64,000 nucleotides of DNA from Stutzerimonas kunmingensis (GTDB taxonomy: Bacteria > Pseudomonadota > Gammaproteobacteria > Pseudomonadales > Pseudomonadaceae): contig NZ_FORS01000005.1 of assembly GCF_900114065.1 (NCBI RefSeq), positions 186,001-250,000 on the forward strand, read 5' to 3'. Both the position numbers and the translations under genes were made by a program. The notes beneath the pieces are model-generated. The model was not told the DNA's origin. It searched no databases and was given only the letters and a program-made list of their open reading frames with translations. Below, one piece after another: positions 1-9,864 of the stretch; the first letter of the stretch is position 1; the number at the start of each line of letters is the position of its first letter.

Positions 1-23
1 CGCTGAGCCTCAGAGGCTCAGCG
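1..23 (-). terminator. Hairpin over the crc stop codon
   Basis: A perfect 9-bp stem (positions 1-9 and 15-23) with a 5-nt loop carries the crc stop codon in its loop (10-12). It is placed to act as the 3' end of the crc transcript. Any T-tract would lie left of the window, so termination itself cannot be confirmed. Confidence 0.55.
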
Positions 24-789
24 TCCAGTCGTAGTCAACGATCAGCGGCGCGTGCTGGGAGAAGCGTGGCTGCCGTGGCAGGCGAGCAGTGCGCACGAAG
101 CGGCGTAGACCGGATGTCAGGATCTGGTAGTCGAAACGCCAGCCGAGGTTGAGCATTTCGGCCTGCTCGGTGTCCGGCCACCAGCTGAACAGATCGCCTT
201 CGCGATTGACTTCGCGCAGGGCGTCGATATAGCCCATATTGCCGAAAATCTCGTCCAGCCAGGCGCGCTCGGGCGCCAGAAACCCTGGGTCCTGCTGACA
301 ATCGCGCCAGTTCTTCACGTCCAACTTCTGGTGGGCGACATACAGTGAGCCACAATAAATGTACTCGCGGCGCTTGCGGCGCTGCTTGTCCAGGTAGTGG
401 GCGAAGTCGTCCATGAACTTGAGTTTGTGGTTCAGGTTGGCATCGCCGCCGTGGCCGGACGGCACCAACAGGCTGGCGATGCTGACCTTGTCGAAATCCG
501 CCTGCAGGTAACGCCCGTAGCGATCCGCCGTCTCGAAGCCCAGTCCGGTGATGACGGCCTTCGGCTGCAGCCTGGAATAGAGCGCCACGCCTCCCTGCTC
601 CGGAATCTCGGCATCGCAGGCATAGAGAAAGTAACCGTCCAGCTGGTAGGCCGGATCGTCGAGTTCCAAGGCAGAGGCGCGGGTATCTTGCAGGCAGATG
701 ACATCGGCATTCTGCGCTTGCAGCCAGCTGAGCAATCCCCGCTGTGCCGCCGCTTGAATGCCATTCACGTTGACGCTGATGATCCGCAT
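10..789 (-). CDS. crc: Catabolite repression control protein Crc
   Basis: Crc works with Hfq in pseudomonads to block translation of catabolic mRNAs while preferred carbon sources last. The 259-residue product has the exonuclease III/endonuclease-phosphatase fold but has lost its active site: the ExoIII QE pair is LQDTRA (33-38), the D-x-N motif is GSLYVAH (147-153), and the C-terminal D-H pair is SQHAP (244-248). This is the expected state for Crc, which has no nuclease activity. It is divergent from pyrE, the usual pseudomonad arrangement. A hairpin covers the stop codon. A true ExoIII paralogue is unlikely given the lost residues. Confidence 0.95.
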   Translation of the reverse strand: MRIISVNVNGIQAAAQRGLLSWLQAQNADVICLQDTRASALELDDPAYQLDGYFLYACDAEIPEQGGVALYSRLQPKAVITGLGFETADRYGRYLQADFDKVSIASLLVPSGHGGDANLNHKLKFMDDFAHYLDKQRRKRREYIYCGSLYVAHQKLDVKNWRDCQQDPGFLAPERAWLDEIFGNMGYIDALREVNREGDLFSWWPDTEQAEMLNLGWRFDYQILTSGLRRFVRTARLPRQPRFSQHAPLIVDYDWTLSL

Positions 790-874
790 AAATGGCCCCT
801 AAAAACACGTGCGTGTATGATAACCCAAGCTCTTCGCAATTAGCTAAAACAGTGGTTTTCCGGGAAATTTCTTC

Positions 875-1516
875 ATGCAGGCGTACCAGCGCGAGTTCAT
901 TCGCTTCGCCATCGAACGCGGTGTTCTGCGTTTCGGTGAGTTCACTCTCAAGTCGGGACGCACCAGCCCCTATTTTTTCAATGCCGGGTTGTTCAACAGC
1001 GGCAGCGCGTTGGCACAGCTCGGGCGGTTCTACGCCTCGGCGGTGATCGAGAGCGGCCTGGATTTCGACGTCATCTTCGGCCCGGCCTACAAGGGCATCC
1101 CGCTAGGCGCAGCCACCGCCATCGCGCTGGCCGAGCAGCATCAGCGCGACCTGCCTTGGTGCTTCAACCGCAAGGAAGCCAAGGATCATGGTGAGGGTGG
1201 CACGCTGGTCGGTGCACCGCTGGTGGGGCGTGTGCTGATCGTCGATGACGTGATCACCGCCGGCACCGCGATCCGCGAAGTGATGCAGATCATCCAGGCG
1301 CAGAAAGCCGAGGCCGCCGGCGTACTCATCGCCTTGAATCGACAGGAAAGAGGGCAGGGCGAGCTGTCGGCGATTCAAGAAGTTGAACGTGATTATCGAA
1401 TGCCGGTAATCAGTATTGTGTCCCTTGAGCAAGTGCTGGAATATCTCGCCGACGACGCTCAGCTGAAACAGCACCTGCCCGCGGTACAGGCTTATCGCGA
1501 GCAGTACGGAATCTGA
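875..1516 (+). CDS. pyrE: Orotate phosphoribosyltransferase
   Basis: PyrE joins orotate to PRPP to make orotidine 5'-phosphate in de novo UMP synthesis in the cytoplasm. The 213-residue length is normal for the bacterial enzyme. The PRPP-binding signature [12 protein letters not shown] lies at about residues 120-131, and the catalytic-loop region [13 protein letters not shown] at about 98-110. The intergenic space to crc is about 85 bp and must hold both divergent promoters. The DUF4124 gene follows after 20 bp and is probably co-transcribed. Confidence 0.97.
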   Translation: MQAYQREFIRFAIERGVLRFGEFTLKSGRTSPYFFNAGLFNSGSALAQLGRFYASAVIESGLDFDVIFGPAYKGIPLGAATAIALAEQHQRDLPWCFNRKEAKDHGEGGTLVGAPLVGRVLIVDDVITAGTAIREVMQIIQAQKAEAAGVLIALNRQERGQGELSAIQEVERDYRMPVISIVSLEQVLEYLADDAQLKQHLPAVQAYREQYGI

Positions 1517-1536
1517 CCCAGGGTAGGTAATGCGCC

Positions 1537-2130
1537 ATGCGTAAATCGGTAGCCGCTCGTACGTTGCTCCTGCTGGGAGTCATATGTCCGGTATTGGCCT
1601 CGGCTGCCGAGCTGTATCGCTATGTGGACGACCGCGGCGTGGTCGTACTCGATCGCCATGGCGTGCCGCCGCAACACATTTCGCGTGGATATCAGGTGCT
1701 CAACGAGCAAGGGCGAGTGGTCCGCGAGGTGCCGCCGGCACCGACCGCGGAGGAATTTGCCCGGTTGCAGGCACAGAAGGCCCGTGCTGCATCGGATGCG
1801 CAGCTGCTGCGTCTGTATGCCAGTGTCGAGGATGTGGAGCGGGCCGAAACGCGCAAGCTTTCCGAGCTCGATAGCGTGATGGGCTTGGCCCGCGGCAACC
1901 TGCAGTCGATACGCAACCAGCATGCGAGCTTGCGCAAGCAGGCGGCGAACCATGAGCGCGCCGGTCGCAAGGTTCCGGGCAACCTGTTGGCGCAGATCGA
2001 GAACCTTGAAAAGGAAGAGCAGAGTCTGCAGCGCGACCTCAAGCGTTTCGAAAAGGCGCGCGCTGATGCGGAAGTCAGCTTTGCCAGTGATCGCCAGCGG
2101 ATTGCCGAATTGCTAGGGCAAAAGCAGTAA
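1537..2130 (+). CDS. Exported DUF4124-domain coiled-coil protein
   Basis: This 197-residue protein begins with a signal peptide (basic MRKSVAAR, hydrophobic stretch, likely cleavage after ASA near residue 23). The DUF4124 motif ELYRYVDDRGVVVL follows directly. From about residue 70 to the end the sequence is charged and heptad-like, rich in Glu, Arg, Leu and Ala, so a long coiled coil is likely. It is expected in the periplasm. DUF4124 proteins have no settled function; some resemble cell-envelope scaffolds. The gene lies 20 bp after pyrE on the same strand. Confidence 0.8.
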   Translation: MRKSVAARTLLLLGVICPVLASAAELYRYVDDRGVVVLDRHGVPPQHISRGYQVLNEQGRVVREVPPAPTAEEFARLQAQKARAASDAQLLRLYASVEDVERAETRKLSELDSVMGLARGNLQSIRNQHASLRKQAANHERAGRKVPGNLLAQIENLEKEEQSLQRDLKRFEKARADAEVSFASDRQRIAELLGQKQ

Positions 2131-2313
2131 AACGCTGATACCCGTTCCCTTGTTTCAAAATACTTGGCGTGGCTATTTGCTATGCCAATAGCTCGATGAG
2201 TAGCTTGCTTGCTATCACAAAAGACCGCTCTAGCTCAATAGTTTCAAGGTCGTGATGAGTTGCTTGGGGTCAGTCTGTACCGTGGCGCAAATTTTTCGGT
2301 ATGGCTGACTAGC

Positions 2314-3789
2314 ATGAATGGTAGGGACCTACGCAGTTATCGGGAGCTTCACAAGCCGAAGGGAAATTTCGCGACTCGCTCTGAATACCTCGAGCATGAA
2401 CTGGAGATCATGGCGCCGAAGCGCTGGGGAATAAACCTGCCGTTTCGTGACTACCGTTTCGAGTACGAAGATTGGGTGCCGGCCATGGCGGCGACCATCG
2501 GCAAGATCGTCATGGTGGCGGCTGTTGTTGCGGCTTTCGCCGGCCCGATGGGGCTTTCCAACGAGTTCGTGATCGAGAACGCGCGCTACGAGATGCTGAT
2601 CGCAGCACTGCTGTTTGTCGTGGTGTTCTCCGGTTTCCTCAATCCCACGGCCAACCTGGCCGGGACCCATGGCCCGCTGATTCCGTTGATTCCCTTGATC
2701 GTCGCATCGGGCGGGCATCCTATGGCGCTGGGGATCATGGTGGGTGTGCTCGGTTTCACCCTCGGTGTCTTCAAGGGCGGCAGTCTGTTGGCGCGTCTGA
2801 CTAGTGATGGCGTTTGTGGCGGATTGCTGCTGTATCTGGGTTTCATCGGCATTACCTCGCAGATCAAGAAGCTGTTCGGTTGGGCCGACAGCTTCGACAT
2901 GGGCTACATCGCGTTTATCGTGGTGTTCGCCACCATCGTGATGTACGCCTATCTAGAACATATCCGCATGCGCTGGCTGGCGATTCCGCTGGGTTCGGCG
3001 CTGGCGGCCGTGATCGCATTTGCATTAGGCGCTCCGTTCGAGTTCACCACCGAGCCGGGTGTGCCCAACCTGAATCCGATGTACTGGTGGGGCGAGACTA
3101 CCGGCTGGCAGATCGGTCTGCCCGAGCTGCATCACTTCATTGCTGTCGCGCCATTTGCCGTGCTGGCGGTAGCCATGTGGTCGCCGGACTTCCTTGGACA
3201 TCGTGTGTTCCAGCAGCTGAACTATCCGCCGAAGGCGAAGAAGGTGCTGATGAACATCGATGACACCATGTGCGTTGCGGCGGCACGACAGATCGTCGGC
3301 ACGTCGCTGGGTGGCGGTAACCTGGCCTCATCCTGGGGCACCTTCATGGTGCCGGCCGCCATCGCCAAGCGCCCGATTCCCGCCGGTGCATTGCTCACCG
3401 GCCTGCTCTGTGTGGTTGCGGCGCTTTGGGGCTACCCGATGGATCTGGCGATCTGGCCGCCGGTACTGAGCGTGGCGCTGATGGTCGGCGTGTTCCTGCC
3501 GCTGCTGGAAGCCGGTATGCAGATGACCCGTGAAGGCAAGACCTCGCAGTCGGCGGCCATCGTGATCTTTTCCTCGGCGCTGGTTAATCCGGTGTTCGGC
3601 TGGTCGCTGACCGTGCTGCTCGACAATCTCGGGCTGATCGGTGACAAGGAGCGTGGTCAGTCCCTGAGCCACCTGCATCGTTGGGTCATCCCGACGATCG
3701 TCTTCATCGTGCTCTGCGCCGTGATGCTGGGTATCGGCATGTTCCCGGGCATCCCGGCGATGCTCGAGTCGTTCCGTATCGATCTCTGA
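2314..3789 (+). CDS. DUF3360-family multi-pass membrane protein, putative transporter
   Basis: This is a 491-residue inner-membrane protein with about 12 hydrophobic segments after a charged 60-residue N-terminus. Glycine-rich kinks such as GTHGPLIPLIPLI (about residues 130-142) and GTSLGGGNLASSWG (about 350-363) look like the substrate-site helices of SulP/NCS2-type carriers. I recognise the DUF3360 family but know no demonstrated substrate. The first good ATG is at 2314; it lacks a clear ribosome site, so a start at 2410 (preceded by GGAG) or an upstream TTG at 2260 is possible. A terminator hairpin follows the stop. Confidence 0.75.
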   Translation: MNGRDLRSYRELHKPKGNFATRSEYLEHELEIMAPKRWGINLPFRDYRFEYEDWVPAMAATIGKIVMVAAVVAAFAGPMGLSNEFVIENARYEMLIAALLFVVVFSGFLNPTANLAGTHGPLIPLIPLIVASGGHPMALGIMVGVLGFTLGVFKGGSLLARLTSDGVCGGLLLYLGFIGITSQIKKLFGWADSFDMGYIAFIVVFATIVMYAYLEHIRMRWLAIPLGSALAAVIAFALGAPFEFTTEPGVPNLNPMYWWGETTGWQIGLPELHHFIAVAPFAVLAVAMWSPDFLGHRVFQQLNYPPKAKKVLMNIDDTMCVAAARQIVGTSLGGGNLASSWGTFMVPAAIAKRPIPAGALLTGLLCVVAALWGYPMDLAIWPPVLSVALMVGVFLPLLEAGMQMTREGKTSQSAAIVIFSSALVNPVFGWSLTVLLDNLGLIGDKERGQSLSHLHRWVIPTIVFIVLCAVMLGIGMFPGIPAMLESFRIDL

Positions 3790-3809
3790 TCGGCCGGCGG
3801 CACGGCATG

Positions 3810-3840
3810 AAAAAAGGGAGCCTAGGCTCCGTTTTCTTTT
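3810..3840. terminator. Bidirectional intrinsic terminator
   Basis: A GGAGCC-TA-GGCTCC palindrome (3817-3830) is flanked by an A-run on the left and a T-rich run on the right. It sits between the convergent DUF3360 gene and argB and can serve both strands. Confidence 0.8.
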
Positions 3841-3849
3841 GCGTCTGCT

Positions 3850-4767
<918 letters not shown>

Positions 4768-7338
4768 TCAGAACGGCAGTTTGAGATCGGGTGCAACGTT
4801 GAGCAGCTGTGCGCGGAAAACGTCCTGAATGCGGCTGAGTTCTTCCTCGCTGTCGGCCTCGAAGCGCAGCACCAGAACCGGTGTGGTGTTCGAGGCGCGG
4901 ATCAGGCCCCAGCCCTTGGGATAGTCGACCCGTACACCGTCGAGGGTGATCAGGTTGGCTTCGCCCCACTGAGCGTCACGTTGCAGGGCGTCCATGATGG
5001 TGAATTTGCTTTCCTCTGTCACCGTGATGTTGATCTCCGGTGTCGAGATATCGCAGGGGAATGCGGCGAACACCTGCTCAGCGTCACGCTTGTCCTGGCT
5101 GAGGATTTCCAGCAGGCGCGCGGCGCTGTAGATGCCGTCGTCGAAGCCGAACCAGCGTTCCTTGAAGAAGATGTGCCCGCTCATTTCGCCAGCGAGCAGC
5201 GCGCCGGACTCCTTCATCTTCTTCTTGATCAGCGAATGGCCGGTCTTCCACATCACCGGCCGGCCGCCGTAACCGCTGATCAGCGGAGTGAGGCGACGGG
5301 TGCATTTGACGTCGAAGATGATGTCGGCGCCGGGATTGCGCGATACCACATCCTTGGCGAAGAGCATCAGCAGGCGGTCCGGATAGATCATGGTGCCGGC
5401 GTTGGTCACCACGCCGACGCGGTCGCCATCGCCGTCGAAAGCCAGACCGAGATCGGCCTTCTCGGATTTTACCTTGGCGATCAGGTCGACCAGATTTTCC
5501 GGTTTGCCCGGATCCGGATGGTGATTCGGGAAGTTGCCGTCGACCTCGCAGTACAGCGGGATCACGGTGCAACCCAGTGCTTCGATCATGCGTGGGGCGA
5601 TGACGCCGGCGACGCCGTTACCGCAGTCGACCACCACCTTCATCGGCTTGGCCATGGCGATGTCATTGCGAATCTGCTCGAAGTAGCGTTCCAGTACATC
5701 GACCTGCTCGACCTTGCCCACGCCGCTGGACAGGTCGTTGGTCTCGATGCGCTTGCGTAGGGTCTGGATCTGTTCGTTGGCCAGGGTGTCGCCGGCGATG
5801 ACGATCTTGAAGCCGTTGTAGTCCGGCGGATTGTGGCTGCCGGTGAGCATCACGCCGGACTTGCCGGCGAGAATGTTGGCGGCGTAATAGAGCACCGGCG
5901 TCGGCACCATGCCGATATCGCTGACGTCGCAGCCGCTGTCGAGCAGACCTTGAATGAGGTGCTGGACCAGTTCGGGACCGGACAGGCGCCCGTCGCGGCC
6001 AACCGAAACGTTGGGTTCACCCTTGGCGAGGCTCTCGGACCCGATGGCGCGGCCGACCCAGTAGGCGGTCTCGGTAGTCAGGCTGTCGCCGACAACGCCA
6101 CGGATGTCGTAGGCGCGGAAGATACTGGCGGGCAAATTCGGGGCTTTGGCACTGCTCATTGCGGGTTCTCGCTCCTTGGTGTCGAGGCCGAAGATGTCCT
6201 GGTCCTCGTCGAGAATATCGATGTCGAGAATATCGGTGTCCGGCAAGCGCGGATCGACGTACTCGGTAGGTTTGGCGGGCCGAACGGCTGGAGCCGCGGC
6301 GGGTGCCTGAGTCGGAGCCGGTCCAGCTTGGCGGACAGGCAGTCGGACCATGTTCCTGGCCAGTGCGTCGAGGACCGGCAGGCTCAAGGCCGGTATTTGG
6401 ATGGTCTTGCCGGTGGAGAGTTCCTGTAGCAGGCGGCTCATCTGCAACACGTCTTCGCGCAGCCTGCGCTGCTGGCCGCCGAGCACCAGCTGCAGACCGA
6501 TCAGCACGCCGGCAATCGCCACCAGGGCGGCCGCGAGCAGGAGGAGCGGCATGAGGGTCAGCTGATCGATGGCGCCGGGCAGGTAGGCCAGCTTCCAGTT
6601 GGCGTTGCCGCTGGCGAGGGTCAGTGCCGAAGCATTGTCGGCCGCGGTGCCGCGCTGCAGCAGCACCTGTTCGGGTGCGCCGGAGAATTGCTGGGTCAGT
6701 CGCAGCTGGCCGGCTTCGTCGGGCAGCGTCGGGAGTGTCGCGAACAGGTGCTGGAGATCGCTGACCAGCAGCAGCGTGCCGCGAATCGCCTGCTCACCCT
6801 CGGCGCGCAGCGGAATCGCACTGTAGAGCAGCCAGCGGTTGTCGACCTTGTAGGCTTCCAGAGCGGCCGACTGGCCTGCTTCGACCCGCTGTAGCAGATC
6901 GAGCGCAGCGAAGTTCAGCGGGCCCGGGCGGCTGGTGTCCGGCACCACCCGGCCGCGTGGATTGAGGTGCGCGTCGACCACGCCGGGCAACTCCAGCAGG
7001 CGCTGTTCGGCTTCGCGTCTGAGCTCGGTGTCAGCACGGACGACGTCCACCAGGCGTTGCTGCTCCACCGCTGTCTGGGTATCGGTACGCAGCCGCCGCA
7101 GCGCCTGCTGCAATGCGCTTGCCTGACTCTGGCTCCAGGCCTCGGCGAGTTGTGTCTGTTGCTGCTGCTGAGCGCCCTGCTGACCGAGCCAGATCAGCGC
7201 GGCGGCGGCGCCGAGCCCGATCAGGCTGGCTGCGAGGCCACCGAGCAATGGCTTGAGGGTGAAACCGCCGCGCTTGCTGCGGGTGTCGGCCGGGTTCAGA
7301 ACGCCTGAATCCTTGGCGGTGCGCTTGAAGAGTGCCAT
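4768..7338 (-). CDS. algC: Phosphomannomutase/phosphoglucomutase AlgC, long membrane-anchored form
   Basis: AlgC interconverts hexose 6- and 1-phosphates and feeds alginate, LPS, Psl and rhamnolipid synthesis. The start at 7338 has an AGGAG site and gives 856 residues. Residues 1-390 hold a basic N-terminus, a transmembrane helix (about 28-48), a likely periplasmic region and a second transmembrane helix (about 262-285). The catalytic 463-residue mutase follows from Met394. It has phosphoserine TGSHNP (Ser501, the Ser108 of the short form), metal loop DGDGD and sugar loop GEMSGH. An internal ATG at 6159 has an AAGGAG 12 bases upstream and could give the short soluble form. Long forms are known in several pseudomonads. 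Confidence 0.93.
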   Translation of the reverse strand: MALFKRTAKDSGVLNPADTRSKRGGFTLKPLLGGLAASLIGLGAAAALIWLGQQGAQQQQQTQLAEAWSQSQASALQQALRRLRTDTQTAVEQQRLVDVVRADTELRREAEQRLLELPGVVDAHLNPRGRVVPDTSRPGPLNFAALDLLQRVEAGQSAALEAYKVDNRWLLYSAIPLRAEGEQAIRGTLLLVSDLQHLFATLPTLPDEAGQLRLTQQFSGAPEQVLLQRGTAADNASALTLASGNANWKLAYLPGAIDQLTLMPLLLLAAALVAIAGVLIGLQLVLGGQQRRLREDVLQMSRLLQELSTGKTIQIPALSLPVLDALARNMVRLPVRQAGPAPTQAPAAAPAVRPAKPTEYVDPRLPDTDILDIDILDEDQDIFGLDTKEREPAMSSAKAPNLPASIFRAYDIRGVVGDSLTTETAYWVGRAIGSESLAKGEPNVSVGRDGRLSGPELVQHLIQGLLDSGCDVSDIGMVPTPVLYYAANILAGKSGVMLTGSHNPPDYNGFKIVIAGDTLANEQIQTLRKRIETNDLSSGVGKVEQVDVLERYFEQIRNDIAMAKPMKVVVDCGNGVAGVIAPRMIEALGCTVIPLYCEVDGNFPNHHPDPGKPENLVDLIAKVKSEKADLGLAFDGDGDRVGVVTNAGTMIYPDRLLMLFAKDVVSRNPGADIIFDVKCTRRLTPLISGYGGRPVMWKTGHSLIKKKMKESGALLAGEMSGHIFFKERWFGFDDGIYSAARLLEILSQDKRDAEQVFAAFPCDISTPEINITVTEESKFTIMDALQRDAQWGEANLITLDGVRVDYPKGWGLIRASNTTPVLVLRFEADSEEELSRIQDVFRAQLLNVAPDLKLPF

Positions 7339-7382
7339 GAAGCTCCTCGAATCATCCTGAAAGGTAAGCGGTGCGCGGTGAC

Positions 7383-7838
7383 TCAGTGGCTGCCGGAGTG
7401 CCCGAAGCCGCCAGCGCCGCGGTCGCTGCTGTCGAAACTGTCGACCAGTTCGAAGCGGGCCTGTACCACCGGTACCAGCATCAGCTGCGCAATACGCTCG
7501 CCGACGGCGATGGTGAAGGCGCTCTGGCCGCGGTTCCAGCACGACACCATCAGCTCGCCCTGGTAGTCCGAGTCGATCAGCCCGACCAGGTTGCCGAGCA
7601 CGATGCCGTGCTTATGGCCCAGGCCCGAGCGCGGCAGGATCAGCGCCGCGAGCCCCGGATCGCCGATGTGGATGGCAATGCCGGTGGGAATCAGCAGCGT
7701 CTGGCCCGGCTCGAGCACCGTGTCGCTCTGCAGCATGGCGCGCAGGTCGAGGCCGGCAGAGCCCGGTGTCGCATATTCGGGAAGGGGGAAGTCCTGGCCG
7801 AGGCGAGGGTCGAGAATCTTGGCTTGGAGTGCGTGCAT
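7383..7838 (-). CDS. dut: dUTP diphosphatase
   Basis: Dut hydrolyses dUTP to dUMP and PPi, which keeps uracil out of DNA and supplies thymidylate synthesis. The 151-residue chain shows the trimeric dUTPase motifs: [30 protein letters not shown] with the catalytic Asp, [11 protein letters not shown], and a C-terminal glycine-rich GAGGFGHSG arm. The ATG at 7838 is one base from the coaBC stop, so translation is probably coupled. The gene sits between coaBC and algC in one leftward operon. Confidence 0.97.
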   Translation of the reverse strand: MHALQAKILDPRLGQDFPLPEYATPGSAGLDLRAMLQSDTVLEPGQTLLIPTGIAIHIGDPGLAALILPRSGLGHKHGIVLGNLVGLIDSDYQGELMVSCWNRGQSAFTIAVGERIAQLMLVPVVQARFELVDSFDSSDRGAGGFGHSGSH

Positions 7839-7839
7839 G

Positions 7840-9048
7840 TCAGGACTCTTTGTAGCGGTCGGCAATGAAGGCCACCAGCGCGCGGGCGATATGTCCCTTG
7901 CTGGCCTGGCCGAAACGGGTTTCGTGTTGCTGGCGGTCGATCACGCTGACGGCGTTGTCTTCGCTGTTGAAGCCGATGCTGGGGTTGGCCACGTCATTGG
8001 CGACGATCAGATCGAGATTCTTGTCGCGCAGCTTGCGCGTGGCGTACTCCAGCAGATTCTCGGTTTCTGCGGCGAAACCGACGCAGAACGGACGGTCCGT
8101 GCGGCTGGCCAGCGTGGCGAGAATGTCCGGGTTGCGCACCATCTGCAGCAGCAGGCCGTCGCCGGTCGTGGGGTCTTTCTTCAGTTTGTGTGGTGCCACC
8201 ACTTCCGGGCGGTAGTCGGCTACCGCCGCTGCAGCGACGAGAATGTCGCAGGGCATCGCCGCTTCGCACGCGGCGAGCATGTCGCGGGCGCTGACCACGT
8301 CGATGCGCTGCACGCGATCGGGCGTCGGCAGGAACACCGGGCCGGTCACCAGCGTCACTCGCGCACCGGCCTCGGCGGCCGCCTCGGCCAGAGCGAAGCC
8401 CATCTTGCCGGAGCTGTGGTTGGTGATGTAGCGAACCGGGTCGATGTTTTCCTGGGTTGGACCTGCAGTGATCAGCAGGTGCTTGCCCGTCAGCAGGCCG
8501 GTCGCGAAGCAGTCCGCGGCGGCCTGGGCGAGTTCGTCGGCCTCGAGCATGCGGCCCATGCCGACATCGCCGCAGGCCTGGCTGCCGGAGCCGGGGCCGA
8601 ACAGACGAATGCCACGTTTCAACAGCAATTCGCGATTGGCCTGAGTGGCCGGATCGGCCCACATGGCCTGGTTCATGGCCGGCGCCAGGGCGACCGGGGC
8701 GTTGGTCGCCAGCACCACGGTGGTCAGTAGATCATTGGCGACGCCTTGGGCCAGGCGTGCCATGAGGTCGGCGGTGGCCGGCGCGATCAACACCAGATCG
8801 GCCCAGCGCGCCAGTTCGATGTGACCCATCGCCGCTTCGGCGGCGGGGTCGAGCAGATCCAGATGAACCGGGTGGCCGGAGAGCGCCTGCAGGGTGAGAG
8901 GCGTGATGAACTCACGTCCGCCCTGGGTCATAACAACCCGGACTTCGGCGCCGTGGTCGCGCAGGCGACGGACCAGTTCGGCGCTCTTGTAAGCGGCGAT
9001 ACCGCCGCCGACGCCCAGGACGATGCGTTTACGATACAGCCGCTGCAT
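7840..9048 (-). CDS. coaBC: Bifunctional phosphopantothenoylcysteine decarboxylase / phosphopantothenate-cysteine ligase
   Basis: This 402-residue enzyme makes two steps of coenzyme A synthesis. The N-terminal FMN-binding decarboxylase (CoaC, about 1-190) shows [20 protein letters not shown] and the substrate-lid segment with the reactive Cys in [12 protein letters not shown]. The C-terminal ligase (CoaB) begins at about 190 with [14 protein letters not shown] and NHSSGKMG. The gene is first in coaBC-dut-algC-argB and is divergent from radC across about 138 bp. Confidence 0.97.
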   Translation of the reverse strand: MQRLYRKRIVLGVGGGIAAYKSAELVRRLRDHGAEVRVVMTQGGREFITPLTLQALSGHPVHLDLLDPAAEAAMGHIELARWADLVLIAPATADLMARLAQGVANDLLTTVVLATNAPVALAPAMNQAMWADPATQANRELLLKRGIRLFGPGSGSQACGDVGMGRMLEADELAQAAADCFATGLLTGKHLLITAGPTQENIDPVRYITNHSSGKMGFALAEAAAEAGARVTLVTGPVFLPTPDRVQRIDVVSARDMLAACEAAMPCDILVAAAAVADYRPEVVAPHKLKKDPTTGDGLLLQMVRNPDILATLASRTDRPFCVGFAAETENLLEYATRKLRDKNLDLIVANDVANPSIGFNSEDNAVSVIDRQQHETRFGQASKGHIARALVAFIADRYKES

Positions 9049-9186
9049 AGGCCTGCCTTGTAATCTCGTAGGGACTCTCCGGAGTGAGAACCAGGTCAGA
9101 ACACGCCCAATACCCCGGAAAAATGACGGGCTAAGATAGCACAGCGCCCACAGCGGAAAAGTGGGCTTGCTCGACAGGGAGAGGAC

Positions 9187-9861
9187 ATGAGCATACGTGA
9201 CTGGCCGGCGGCGGAGCGGCCGCGGGAAAAGCTACTTGAACAGGGCGCTGCCGCGCTTTCCGATGCCGAATTGCTGGCGATATTCCTGCGCACCGGGGTT
9301 GCCGGCAAAAGCGCGGTGGATCTGGCGCGGCACCTGCTCGCCGAGTTCGGCAGCCTGCGCGCGCTGCTGGAGGCGGAGCTCGATCAGTTCAGCGCGCATC
9401 TTGGCCTGGGGCCGGCGAAATTTGCCCAGCTGCAGGCGGTGCTGGAGATGGGCCGCCGGCATCTGGCCGAGCGGCTGCGCCGCGATTCGGCGCTGGAGTC
9501 GCCGCAGGCGGTGCGTGACTACCTCAAGGCGCGGCTGCGGCATGAGCCGCACGAACTGTTCGGCTGTCTGTTTCTCGACTCCAAGCATCGCGTGCTGGCC
9601 TTCGAGGTGTTGTTCCACGGCACCATCGATGGCGCCAGCGTCTACCCGCGGCAGGTGGTCAAGCGTGCCCTGGCGCAGAATGCGGCAGCGGTCATCCTCA
9701 CGCACAATCACCCCTCCGGCGTCGCCGAGCCAAGCCAGGCGGATCGTCAACTGACGCTGCGGCTGAAAGAAGCGCTGGCGCTGATCGATGTGCGGGTGCT
9801 CGATCACTTCATCGTCGGTGACGGCGAGCCCCTGTCGATGGCCGAGCACGGCTGGATGTGA
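9187..9861 (+). CDS. radC: RadC family JAB/MPN-domain protein
   Basis: This 224-residue protein has an N-terminal helix-hairpin-helix-like part and a C-terminal JAB/MPN metalloprotease-like domain with the intact JAMM metal motif [14 protein letters not shown] (about 172-185). The family was named for DNA repair, but that role has been disputed and the true function is unknown. A strong AGGGAGAGG site precedes the ATG. Divergent placement beside coaBC is the normal gammaproteobacterial context, so this is the chromosomal copy and not the element-borne YeeS/YkfG type. Confidence 0.93.
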   Translation: MSIRDWPAAERPREKLLEQGAAALSDAELLAIFLRTGVAGKSAVDLARHLLAEFGSLRALLEAELDQFSAHLGLGPAKFAQLQAVLEMGRRHLAERLRRDSALESPQAVRDYLKARLRHEPHELFGCLFLDSKHRVLAFEVLFHGTIDGASVYPRQVVKRALAQNAAAVILTHNHPSGVAEPSQADRQLTLRLKEALALIDVRVLDHFIVGDGEPLSMAEHGWM

Positions 9862-9864
9862 GCG

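Noticed and set aside
2165-2192. Inverted repeat GCTATT/AATAGC in the A/T-rich gap before the DUF3360 gene
   Set aside because: Six-base arms with no positional link to a clear promoter; could be chance in an A/T-rich patch.
6146-6162. TGGCAC...TTGC sigma-54-like sequence inside algC
   Set aside because: Spacing between GG and GC is one base too long, it is inside coding sequence and points away from algC.
9187-9861. RadC as an island or prophage marker
   Set aside because: Context beside coaBC is the chromosomal one; no element genes nearby.
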